Part shown: positions 31,546 through 43,700 of the stretch, in pieces
Position numbering within the stretch: the stretch's first letter is position 1
Layout: the number at the start of each line of letters is the position of its first letter
Assembly (NCBI GenBank): GCA_944472135.2
Contig: OX235263.1
Coordinates: 7,733,517-7,797,516 of the forward strand
DNA length: 64,000 bases
DNA from: Trichobilharzia regenti
Lineage: Eukaryota; Platyhelminthes; Trematoda; Strigeidida; Schistosomatidae
Direction of reading: 5' to 3'
Notes under the pieces: model-generated
Seen by the model: the letters and a program-made list of their open reading frames with translations, nothing else
Databases searched by the model: none
What the model was told of the DNA's origin: nothing
Translations under genes and position numbers: made by a program

Positions 31546-32025
31546 GAAGGTGATGAAGATAACCAACGAACCGCAACAACAACAACCAGTACCAGTCACC
31601 ATCAACGGGAGAGATTCGACAAAGGTTACTTCCTTCACTTATCTCACCAGGAAGCACAGTTTCAACTACAAGCCAGCGGAACGGATGAAGATGTCGAAAC
31701 CACCCACCCACCCAACCAGCCAGCCAGCCAGCCAAACAGAATCAGAAAGGCAAGATATGCCTTCATCAACCAACCTGAAACCAGTTCAGAAATCTTCTCA
31801 AAACTAACTCAGCCAACATAAAGGACAAGATTGCCATTTTCAAAATCAATGTTAAGTCAGCCAATACTTTTATACGGGTGTGTGCATCACGAAGAGCATT
31901 TCCATCAAGTTACAGACTTTTTAATTCATGAACAATTCCCATTAGAACATTAATAGACAAAAGACGAGTAGTTCAGCGAAGAGTCTCTTTTCGGCGGCGA
32001 ATTCATTTTCATAGCTGTACAATCG

Positions 32026-32056
<31 letters not shown>

Positions 32057-32338
32057 TACATCTATCAGACGAAAATACACTTAGTAAGTTCAGATGAATT
32101 GGATGTTAATATAAAAGGATAGTAAGAAAAGTGACGAGTTGTCATAAATGATTGTTAAATAAGAGTTACGTGATGGTGTGAATAATTTGATGAAAGAGTT
32201 GTGCTCAGGGTGTACATGGAAACAAAATAATATATAGAATTACACAAGAGTTTTAAGTAGTTAGAAAAATAAGCATACAAACAGAAGTAAGGTCAAATCA
32301 AACAAACAAACAAAAGTTAGGTCAAATCAACGGAGTTG

Positions 32339-32855
32339 TTACCATGAGAGTAGTAGTGGTTGAATAATTTTCTTTTGTATGCATAGTCCTGATTCCTCCA
32401 ACTGAATGTCTAGGGCGCTTCTGCGATGGAAAAAAGACGGAATCGTACTGTCTTTGGAAGGTTGTTCTTTACTTTGTAGATTACTTTGAAGCAGGAGGCG
32501 TTTGTTGAGATGGAATGACCAGTGTTGACGAGATGTTCGATTATTGCACTCCTTATACGGCCATTTCTTCCTTTCTGCAGCCACGCTGGATAGACCCTTT
32601 TGACAGGATGCGCGTTGAACGACCAATGTACCTGGCTCCACAACAACAGGTGAACTGATATATACGCATAGAAGTGGTCAGGTGCGGAGTCTTGTCCTTG
32701 GGGCTTCTGCAGATCAACGGGCGACTGGAGAACACTACTCTTAATGTTGCCAGAGGGAAAATTCTTCCTAAAGAGGTGGAAATTCTCCTTCTGAGCACGT
32801 CACTACGTAGGTCTCCTTTGAAGTCTAGGTTCATATAAAGTATCTTTTTAGGCAA
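32339..32855 (-). pseudogene. Penelope-like element GIY-YIG domain remnant
   Basis: The minus strand has LFMxL-type entry LYMNLDFKGDLRSDVLRRR and IYQFTCCCGARYIGRSTR, the GIY-YIG core with Tyr-Ile-Gly-Arg. A shifted frame then has IRSAIIEHLVNTGHSI and CFKVIYKVKN. Order and spacing match the Penelope nuclease. The first Gly-Ile-Tyr position is Phe-Thr-Cys-rich, typical of the family's zinc-binding variant. Two or more frame changes break it. Confidence 0.78.
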
Positions 32856-33160
32856 GGATGGCGTCTCTTGCTTTTGGATTTTTTGTTTGATGTTTTTGTC
32901 TACGAATCTTGATGGTTAGCCATTTTGTATGTTTAATTGTGTGCTTATTTTTTTCAAACTACTTAAAACTCTTGTGTAATTCTATATATTATTTTGTTTC
33001 CATGTACACCCTGAGCACAACTCTTTCATCAAATTATTCACACCATCATGTAACTCTTGTTTAACCATCATTTATGATAACTCGTCACTTTTCTTACTAT
33101 CCTTTTATATTAACATCCAATTCATCTGAACTTACTAATTGTATTTTCGTCTGACAAATG

Positions 33161-33199
<39 letters not shown>

Positions 33200-33497
33200 C
33201 GATTGTACAGCTATGAAAATGAATTCTCCGCCGAATAGAGACTCTTCGCTGAACTACTCGTCTTTTGTCTATTAATGTTCTAATGGGAATTGTTCATGAA
33301 TTAAAAAGTCTGTAACTTGATGGAAATGCTCTTCGTGATGCACACACCCGTATAAAAGTATTGGCTGACTTAACATTGATTTTGAAAATGGTAATCTTGT
33401 CCTTTATGCTGGCTGAGTTAGTTTTGAGAAGATTTCTGAACTGGTTTCAGGTTGGTTGATGAAGGCATATCTTGCCTTTCTGATTCTGTCTGTCTAT

Positions 33498-33661
<164 letters not shown>

Positions 33662-33811
33662 TTTCGACATCTTCATCCGTTCCGCTGGCTTGTAGTTGAA
33701 ACTGTGCTTCCTGGCCAGATAAGTGAAGGAAGTAACCTTTGTCGAATCTCTCCCGTTGATGGTGACTGGTACTGGTTGTTGTTGTTGCGGTTCGTTGGTT
33801 ATCTTCATCAC

Positions 33812-33911
33812 CTTCGTGACTCGGTGGCACAGGAGTTAGGACTCTGGCCGACTGTGCATTTTGTTCGGGGTTCAATCCGTTACCGGCGCATACCTGATAT
33901 CGCATGCTGAT
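33812..33911 (+). repeat. SINE family 1 with internal deletion
   Basis: The head and B-box region match the left-arm copy, then the sequence jumps from CCTGATATC to GCATGCTGA. The roughly 40-bp piece between two GATATC copies is missing. Confidence 0.72.
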
Positions 33912-33929
33912 CTTACAGACTTTTGTCAA

Positions 33930-34245
33930 TAGCTGCCCACTTCACTAGCTGGGAACAAACCAACAAGCATGAAGCGATTGCTCCAACAAATATGTAGAAG
34001 AAAATGAAGATTAATCAAACACACGCTGAGGAGGCCGTTGAATGACATCCCGTGCAATGCAGTCCATCACTCGAGTGGAATCCCAATGACAAGCGACGAG
34101 TAGATCGTCATTACAAGTGTGATATGAAGGAGGAAAGAGATTATGGGCAATCTTGAACCCAGAGCAGAGGATAGGAGTAAGTGGAGATGTGTTGTTGAAG
34201 CCAGCCTTATGTTCCATTCGAAACCAAAAGGAATAATAATATAAT
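33930..34245 (+). mobile_element. RTE-type LINE 3' fragment
   Basis: The + strand 3' end has GCCTTATGTTCCATTCGAAA followed by AAAGGAATAATAATATAATA. It lies immediately upstream of the first recognised GAPDH-like exon. Confidence 0.72.
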
Positions 34246-34287
34246 AAAAATAATAATTTAATTCATTGATTTTTTTCTTTTAAACAG

Positions 34288-34693
34288 TATTGGTGATCCA
34301 TTAATGCCTAAAGAATGGCCTAAACGTGTAAGAATCGGTATTAATGGTTTCAATGAAATCGCACGACTGATTATTCGTTGTTCTCTTGAAGATAAACGTG
34401 GCTTAGACGTCGTTGCTATTAATGTAACTGATATGACAACAGAACAAATTATTTATATGATCCAGTATGATACACTGCTTGGTCAATTCAAAGGATGTTT
34501 ATCCAAGTGTGTTAGTTTTCATTTAGCTAAAGAGAATTCAAACGAGTCTGTTGATTATTGTACTATAGAAATAGCTGGCCGAATATTATGTATATTTCAA
34601 TATGAAGATATTAGTTGTATTCCATGGGATTGTGTTAATGTTGAGTATGTGATTGAAACAACTGGGAAATTTACACAGTTGGATGAAGTCAGT
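34288..34693 (+). CDS. GAPDH-like gene, first coding exon
   Basis: The acceptor TTTTAAACAG ends at 34287 and the donor GTAAGT starts at 34694. Sixteen bases of probable 5' UTR precede ATG 34304, and 130 codons follow, ending phase 0 at ...TQLDEVS. An upstream non-coding exon is likely. The exon encodes the NAD-binding half of the fold, including a V-A-I-N-x-T-D beta strand end (VVAINVTDM). Confidence 0.87.
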
Positions 34694-34731
34694 GTAAGTT
34701 CCTACCTGTTTACTGTTGGTTATTTTTGAAA

Positions 34732-34766
<35 letters not shown>

Positions 34767-37700
34767 CCTTTAATTCCTAGAGGAACATAGGGCTTAAGCT
34801 GCACGTCTTCATTGCGTTCGGTTCTCTGCCACCGTTTTCGCCTGGCTCCATGTCTGCCCACATGATTTCATCTCCTCTTCCTTCATATGACCTCCTCCAA
34901 GTCACCATTGCACTGACGACCAACTCGCCGCTTCCCATTCAGTCGGGTTCCACTCGAGCAATGGCTTGTCTAGTGATGTCACTTGATGATTTTCTCAGAG
35001 TACGGCCAACCTGTCCACCTCTATTTCTTCCTGTCTATTTGTTGTACAGTCGGTTCCTGGTTAGTTCGCCGATTGCCAGAGATCCCACCCTGTTGCTGAT
35101 ATTTTCTGGCCGGTTATCTGATCTTGAGTATTGAGCGAAGACAACTGTTGATGAAGGTCTGCAGTTTGTTTGAGATGCTCTTTATGACGCGCCAAGTCTT
35201 TGATCCGTATAGTCAGTGGCATTGACTGACTTCACATTGGAGTTGAGAATCCGGATCTGATTTTCATTTTCATGTTGAGTGCTGTTGATCGCCTTCATAC
35301 AGACTTGAGAGTAATGAAAGCTTGTCTCGCTTTTCCGATTCTGGCTTTGATATCCTCGTCAGTTCTGCCTGTAGTTGAAACGATGCTTCCCAGGTAGGTA
35401 AAGGAGGTTGCTTCTTTCGGATTCCTCCCATTTACGCTGGCTGATTGTTGTCTGTTGTTGTTGCTTTTGGTGTTAGCCAGGAACCTTCATCACCTCTGTT
35501 TTATCTTTGTTTACCTGAAGTGAAGTCCTATCTTTGATGCTTCTTCTTTCAACTTGTTGCTTTTCACTTACATATCTTCCAGTTTGTAGGAAATCAGACA
35601 TATATCGTATCGGTGAAGTCCAGATCCTCTAAGTGTTTTATGCGGGTCCATTTTATGCCTGTTTCCTCGCTGGCTAACCCCCTGTCTGTCGCATTATCCA
35701 ATCTACTGCAATCACGAAAATCATTGGCGATTAGATTGTACCCTTCGCGATAAATTCAGCTGACTAGGACATTATTAATATGCACTCGAAAACCATCGCC
35801 TTTCTTGTGTGTTATATTATTTATTTTGGCGATTAAATTATTCATTTTAGTGAAGCTATTACAATGTTTGACGTTCTAAGCTTAAGAATTTGTTTTTAAA
35901 GGTACCTGATTGATATCAGTCAGAGAAACACTGAAAAATAGGGAGTTGTTTTGAGGTTCTAGTTTGTGACTCATCAGCGGTACGCACCCACTGGGTTGTA
36001 GACCCAGGAAGAAACAACTGTCCAGTACTCCATGGGTTCCAATCGCAGTTCTCTAACTGATATCAGTCTGTGGTCAAACCTGAAACAAATCAGATCCCCA
36101 CAAACTAACTCTTAAATATCAATCTGATGTGCCCGCCGTTGAGTCATTAAAGGGTGAAGTTATCTGAAGTTCTAGTCTGTCTGTCTGTCTGTTTGTCTGT
36201 TTTCAACATAGAACTTTGCACCGGTGTGCAGCAGTTGGGGTCGCCACACTTTACTCAGTAAGCAAAGCAAGAGAAGAAAGTAAAAAGAAATGCAAAGGTG
36301 ACTCAGTAGACAGAGATATGAGACAAAAGAAATGGTAATAATGAAGAACAGTATAGTTTTATTGGGTATTATAAGTCACAAGGAGTGGATGCATCTCTGC
36401 TAGCCATTGAGAACGATGCGTCTGAGCCATACCACCAGTTGTCTCCAGCTTTCATTGATATTTACCGTCCCGAGGACCCAAACCAGTCAGGAAGTCTACA
36501 CCTTCCTACATGGCTGGCTTAAACCAACTGTAGTAGTTCTCATTGACTGATAAAGCTATGTTGGCTTTAGTTTGACCATCACTGGCTCTTTTACAGTCTG
36601 ACCCTGTGTCAGCTAACACTGCTCATCGAGGAAGGCGATGATTAGGCAGTCGTGTGTAACACATGTCCTATCCATCTCAATCGATGTAACATCATAGCGT
36701 CTTCTATTGATTTCCCCTTCTTTACCTAGCACTCGACGCCTAACCTCAATATTGCTCACCCTATTATACCATTTCACACGGGAGATAGAACTTCCAATGT
36801 CCATGTCTCACTCACAGCCATAAAGGAGAATGGAGCGGAGTGATGAGCAGTACACACGCCCTTTGGTTGACTACCAACCGGATATCACGTCTACTTGAGA
36901 GACGGCGTAAACTGGCATATGAGAAACTAGCCCTCTGTATCCGTTCTGAAATTTCGTCAGAGATCAACCCGCTGGTGTTGGCTGATGGTACTTCCCAAAT
37001 AAGTGAAGCGGTCAAGGTGCTCTACCACTTCGCTTCCTATTTCTAATCTAGAAGTCGGTGTAGTCCAATCCTGTAACATCATTTTGCATTTGGCGGGAGC
37101 GAATCGCATGACAAACATTCGTAGATTGCAACTCAAGGTGTTTAGAAGACCCTGCATTTCGTCAACGTCTTCATCTAAAAGCAAGACTATATCATCTGCA
37201 TATTCTAAGTCAGCGAGATTATTCCCTGGTAGCAAGTCAATCCCTGAGTCGCTGAAGTGAATTAGGGTTAAGTCAGTTAGTAAATCTATGATGAAGTTAA
37301 ATAGAAATGGGGATAATGGGCAACCTTGACGAACACCACTAGTTGTCACCATTTCAGATGACAACTCACCGTAAGCTCTTACCTGGCTGCATGAATTCGA
37401 GTAGAATGCCTTAATCACAGCAATGTATTTTCTCGGCATTCCCTTTTACAGCCAAGCATCGCCAGAGATCCTCTCGGTCGACAGAATCGAATGCTGCCTT
37501 TAGGTCTATGCCTGTACAACAGGTGTGTCCTACACAGGTAGGAAAAAAATATGTATTTTATTAAATTATTATTATTATTAAATATGCTTACTAATCGTAT
37601 ATGTAATTTATCATATTGATGATGCCTGTGAACTGGCGTCTCTCACGTACAAAATGAGAATATATCATTATTATTATTATATCTCCTTATGTTTTCATAA

Positions 37701-40700
37701 ATAGAAACATTTAACACGTGGACGAGCAAGTAAAGTTCTTGTCATTGGAGATAACTTGAATCTACCCTTATTGATGTATCCAATAAGTTGTCGTGGATAT
37801 CAACGTGGTACAAGTATTGTATCGAGTGGATCAGCTGCATCACATGCTGTCGCAACATTAGTCGCGCTGATTGATGCTGCAATACCAATTGAAGAGTGTA
37901 TGGCAACAATTATGTTACCTGTAGATGATAAAATGAATCTAGTTGATAATAATGTTCCATATGGAAATGTAAGTTATATCATAAAAGAGTATATATGTTG
38001 ATTTAGTTGTATTCTCGACACTGGATAGTTTAGTTTATGAAGCTTCAAATGCCTTACTAGACAACATCTTCATTGCATACTTCAATTTGAGGTGAACTTT
38101 TAAATTTCTCCACGAGTTTACTAGTCATCTCTCTTGGTAACCTTTCAACACTGTGATTGGTCGGTTACAGGATTTCATAATGAGCTGACATTGGTTAGAG
38201 AACCATTATAAAATCTGCAGGAAGTACTGGACAGCTGTATTTCCCCCTTCTTTGGGACTCTTCATCACTACTCACCTACCAGCAAAGTTAGAACACAGGA
38301 CCTTCTGGTTACAGGGAGAGCTGGTAGACCATTCAGCCACTGGGACCCGATCCAATGGCCAGCTCATGAATTCCAACTTCTGCCAATTCACTATATAGGG
38401 CGACTGGCAGTAACCAATGTGATTGGTGGAGAGTATTTGTCCTCACAGCCGACCTGCTGTACCCTACTGGGCTGGAGAGCCCCAAACTAGGACGAAACAA
38501 CTCTCCAGTATTCCCAGGTTTTCCAATGGTTCTCTAACTGATGTCAGCTCATGATGAAATCCTGTAACCAATCAACCAAATCCCTACAAACCAATACTTG
38601 TATACTGTGTTTTCACACCCTCTAGTCTACTTGTAGTGGTATTGATTGTTTCTTTGACCTGTAGGGGGAACTTTAGTTCATATGACTTCGTTCTTATTGG
38701 ATTGGTGGATCTCATGTGTGTCAATGGGTCTATTGACTGCCAATGCATCTGAATACCAGACTTCTAAAAACTATTTGGCATTTTTGGTGTTTCCTCTGTC
38801 TAAGATTTAAACATTAAACATCTCAATCGAATTGGTGTCCATGGTTCTCTGTGTGCAATACAATGACGGAATGGATATCGTGTCATTTCGATGGCAATTT
38901 ATTTTGTAAATGATGTTGGTTTTATCTTCTTTTGCTATTGAGTCATTTGGTGGACATAGAGTTGAGTGAAATAATTTTGTTGATTTGTATGAGATATCAA
39001 TTCCAAAAGGTTTGAATAGTCTTGCAGTGATTTCTGGAATGTCTTTTATATATGTGATGCTTTGTGCTTTCCTTGGAGACTTTTGATTTGGTTGGTTGGG
39101 TAGAGGGTAGATGTATTTTGATGAAGTTCCGTGGATATTCAATCTTTTGGAAGGCGTTTGTAAGATATGTTTGGCGAAGTTCAAGAATAGCGCCCCAGCA
39201 GTGCGAATGCTCAAATGACCTTGAATGCTTGCTAGTCGTTGGTTGAGGTAACTTACCATTATTCTAGCACGAAAATGACCCCTGTTCATCTGTTCAGATG
39301 CAAATTTCAGCCAGATCACGTATTTCAATACTGCTAGATAGTGGAATAATAGGATGCACTCGGTGCTTCTATGAACCTGCAGCTGTATACCTAGGTCATT
39401 GATGGATATATATTTAGATGTACACAATGTAGGAAGCGAACAAGTGTTCGTACTGGTAAGTGACACTCTCAATTAATTGTCTTTTAGGAACTTTCTTTGA
39501 AAAATCAAAACTTTTGTTGACCAATATACCGTTTCTGTAGCATTACTTGATTTTAAAGACTGGGGTGAGATCAACTGCTGCTCAGACAGATAATACGTTA
39601 ACGTCTACTATGCAATGGTTTCAATTTTGTGGAGATTTGGGGTCCAAAGAAAATGAATAGTATTACACAAGTGTTGGGAGGAGTCGGTGTAGTGATTCAC
39701 ATCGATGAAGCAGTGCTTATAAAGAAGAAGTACTATCGAGGACGTGATAGGGCAAATAACGTTTGGGTTCTAGGAATTTACGACACCCAGATTCGGAAAG
39801 GATTCATCGAACTTATTCCAGATAGGAGTGCTGATACACTCCTTTCTATTATTCAAAGGTTGGTCTTGCCAGGCACTACCATTCATACGGATGAATGGGC
39901 AGGATATAATCAACTATCCGCTTTGGAACATATACATCATCGAGTAAACCATTCGGGTGACTTTGTCGATCCCAGAACTGGTACTCATGCTAATTCAATC
40001 GAAGGTTTCTGGGGAAGACTGGAAAATAGAATCAGAGCTATAAACGGCTCTCAAAACTAAGTTATTTTGAGTCATCGGGATGAATGTATATGTATAGAAA
40101 TTGGTTTAATTTGAAAACTGGAACTCCTCAATATAATTGGGAAATCTTTCTATCTCATATTAGACAAAAAATACCCCGTATTTAATTCATGGATGGTGAC
40201 TAGCAGTGGAATCCAGGATGCGCATTTCGTCCTTTGTGGGACTCGTCAGCCAGTAGATGTACCTGCATTTCTCGGTGAGTCAATGATGATGTTCCCACCG
40301 AGGCTCGAACCCAGTACCCATGGTTTCAAACGCCAAAGCGTTATCCACTAGACCACTTGGGCCACGAGAGCTGGCCACCTCTTGTGCAGCGGGTCATATT
40401 AATTATTGAATTGAATTTTTGATTTTCCCGTCGATTGATTGAACCGAAGTGCTCGATGTTTCTTTTTCATGCCTTTTTGTGTAAATTTACGTAAAATTTT
40501 ATGCTAAAATCCTCCTTTTTTCTGATTGGTCGGCTGAAGGTCACTTGTGTGTTCGTATCCCTTGTGACGCTATTGTAGAACTTTGCCATATTTTTCTTCC
40601 ATCTTCCTCAAGGCAGGAGTGCTACAATGCATCCTGACACTCTTGAATAATATTAGTATATAACTCTTTTTGTATGTTACTGGGTTGTTGCTGTTGTAAA

Positions 40701-43700
40701 ATAGTATTTGATCAATGTGGGTTGATTTTGTGTAAATATAAGTTTCTAATTTCTGTGTAGTTGTTTGCTTGACTAAGACGTCAGAAAATGGAATTTCGGC
40801 TTCGGATTCCTCTTCTCTTGTGAATTCGATGTCGTTGAAGATGTTGTTTTGTCATCGGAGAAGCAACGTCTTCCGATTGGTTGTTTTCTTGCTGAAGGCT
40901 ATTCTGTACTTCTTGTGACCGTTTCTTAGACAGTCCGGTCATATATCTGAGAATCGTATTTGCACGCGTTAAATCTGCTGTGATTGTGTTATGTACTGGT
41001 CGAGAATTTAATAATCCTGACGCAAGAAAGACGGAAATCAGAAGACCACTAGGTTTGCGATGATACTTCTATTTTCCAAATACAAGGAGAATCAATGTGT
41101 CACACAAGAGTGTGAGAGCAAAAATATATATGAATGTCCGAACAAGTGTGTGAACCCAAGTGTGTGAGCGAATATTCAAAATGAACAAATCAATAGACAG
41201 TCTTAACATGATTGGCTGATTATAATGAAATATCGATCCATATATACATAGCAAAATATATCAGACTGTCAAACAAACAGACAATTTATATGGATATATA
41301 TCACCAAGGACAGACTGTCAAACAAAACACACATATTATATGGGTACATATCAGATTGGTTGTTCAGTTATTGTTTTTTCTCATGACCCAGATTCAGTGC
41401 GTGCGTCGGTGGCACAGTGGTTAGGACTCTCGCCCACCATGGACATGGTCCGGGGTTCGAGCACACGCCGACGCACACCTGATATCTATGGTCGGCCTGC
41501 GAAATTTGGGCTACCGATATCCACGCTGAAAATTCCATACTTGTACCAAAAATACAGTATGGAATCAAGCTGTAACCAAAAATAAAAATAAAATAGAATG
41601 TAACACTGACGTAAGTTGTTGTCTACAATTTTGGGTTACAGACAACTCTCATCACAGTTTTGCCATGTATCTTACTGTGTAGATATCATGGAGAAAATTT
41701 GTGACCCAGGTGGTTGATTTTTGGTGTAGTTGTGTTTTCTCTAAGCACTGGATAGTAGTTTAGTGTTGCTAAGCTGCTTTCATTGTCTCTTACTACGCAA
41801 CACATCCACAATTCATACTCCAGTGTGTATATTATTATACTATTGTACCTTTGAACTTCTAGTGTAACTTGGAGCTTCAACACCACATTTCCACTTTTTC
41901 CTATTCTCATTTGTCCTTTTTAAGTGACCCCACGATTGCCCATTGTCTTTCGTCTCCTTCATGTCACTCTTGGACACCCACTCAACTCATCTTTTTCATT
42001 CGCGTTCCACTGAAGCGATGGCCAGGCTGGCGTATGATGTCATTCAACAGTCTCCTCAGCGTGTTTTGGACCCATCTCCATTTCCTTTCAGCATACTTGT
42101 TGAGTAATAGGTTCTTGGTTGGTTCAAACAACTCAAAATAAGAGAAGAGGGAAGATTTCTGTGGACAACTTCAATGTGAATGAAGTGAAGTTATTTGCAT
42201 TCCTTCTCCGTGAATAGGCCAAGTTAAACTTTAAGCACCAGTAAGTACCATTGAAGTGAGACCACACCGATGACCTTGAAATGCTCACTGAGCAAGTTAG
42301 TGAAACCTGGTAAATAATATTGTAACCATGAATAAAATATGCTTAATCAAGTGTTATGTTATTAAATGGGGTTTGGGAAAGATTAAGTGAAGGTTTAGTC
42401 TAAAGACAGGTTAGGTCAATCTAATAAGGTCGACGCTAGGGTTGGTGTGAGTTAGAATAGGGTTAGCTCGGGGATATTTACGTTAGGGTCAAGTTACCGA
42501 AAGATTAAAGCTATCTAGAAGACCTAGATAATTACATGCATAGAATGTGGTTAAATTACTCTGTTAATACTTCAATTCAAAACTGAGAGGTACTTGTGTC
42601 CCACGTCAGAGAAAAGTACCCTGTTTAACAGTATCATACCTTTTAATTCATTATTTTCATGAATATATGGATTTTATGTGCAAAAATCGCTTTTATCATG
42701 TGGTTATTGAGTTCAAGGTCATTTGTGAAGAGGTGCTTACTTTGGCTTAAAGTTTAACTTTGCCTATGAATGATATAATTGTCATGTGATTCCATTCTTT
42801 GAGTTGGGCGGTGTTGGTTTCACTGTAAAGCTTTCGTTGTCGCTCCAGAATTATACAGCGGACATTTCACACAGCAGACTCGTGGGTGCATGACTGGGGA
42901 CTGAAGAAGTTCAGCAAAACGAGATATCTTTTCAGATGTTCACATCTATTTACATTAAAACGAAACTAATCCACCTACCATTACGCAACTAGTTTTCTAA
43001 TCTCAAATATATATATTTTTACATATATTTCTATGCCCTATATGATTTGATCTATATCCACACCTTTAAACTTTCATAACAAGTCAAAAATTATTATCGC
43101 ATTTAATATTCCATCCTCAAATAATACTGTCGACGAAGCACACCTGATATCTATGGTCGGCCTTCAAAATTTGGGCTACCGATATCAATGCAGAAAATTC
43201 CATATTTGTACCAAAAATGTGGTGTGTGGAATCAAGCTGTAATCAAAATTGAAAATAAAAAAAATAATGTGAACGTACTCTTTATCTTTATTTGGTTACA
43301 GGATTTCACCATGAGCTGACATCGGTTACAGAAACCACTAGAAAAGCTGTAGAAAGTACTGGTCAGTTGTTTCGCCCTAGTTTGGGACTCTTCATCGCTA
43401 TGCATTCACCGTCAGACCTCGAACCCAGGACCTTCCGGTTACAAGGCTAGCTATCTCTTGAATCATTAAACCACTGGAACCTGATCCAATAGCCAGTCTA
43501 TGAATTCTAACTTTTGCCAATTCACAACATAGCGCGATCGCTAGCCAATGTCATTGGTGGAGAGTATTCGTCATCATATCCAATTTTTCCCGTTCACTGA
43601 TGAGTCCGAAATGTTCAGCATCTCATGACTCTAATGGTCTGGCGGATAACGAACGATTTGGCATTTGAAACTATGAGTACTGGGTTCGAGCCTCAGTGGG

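Larger units (their letters stand above)
40850..41670. repeat. LTR-like repeat carrying a solo LTR and a SINE
   Basis: The block is the inverse of 46830-47060 once the solo LTR (40987-41353) and SINE (41399-41590) are removed. For example CTCATGACCC before the SINE and GAATGTAACA after it are contiguous at 46865-46900. It belongs to the LTR family at 9235 and 20007. Confidence 0.65.

Noticed and set aside
37961..37975. Exon 2 of the GAPDH-like gene continuing into the intron
   Set aside because: The frame stays open past 37968 to a stop at 38001, but GTAAGT is a strong donor and the next exon resumes at the matching GAPDH position in the right phase.
39629..40060. Merlin frame at 39629 as an active transposase gene
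   Set aside because: The start is only a frame edge, the N-terminal zinc ribbon is absent, the frame breaks after 40060, and no terminal repeats flank it.
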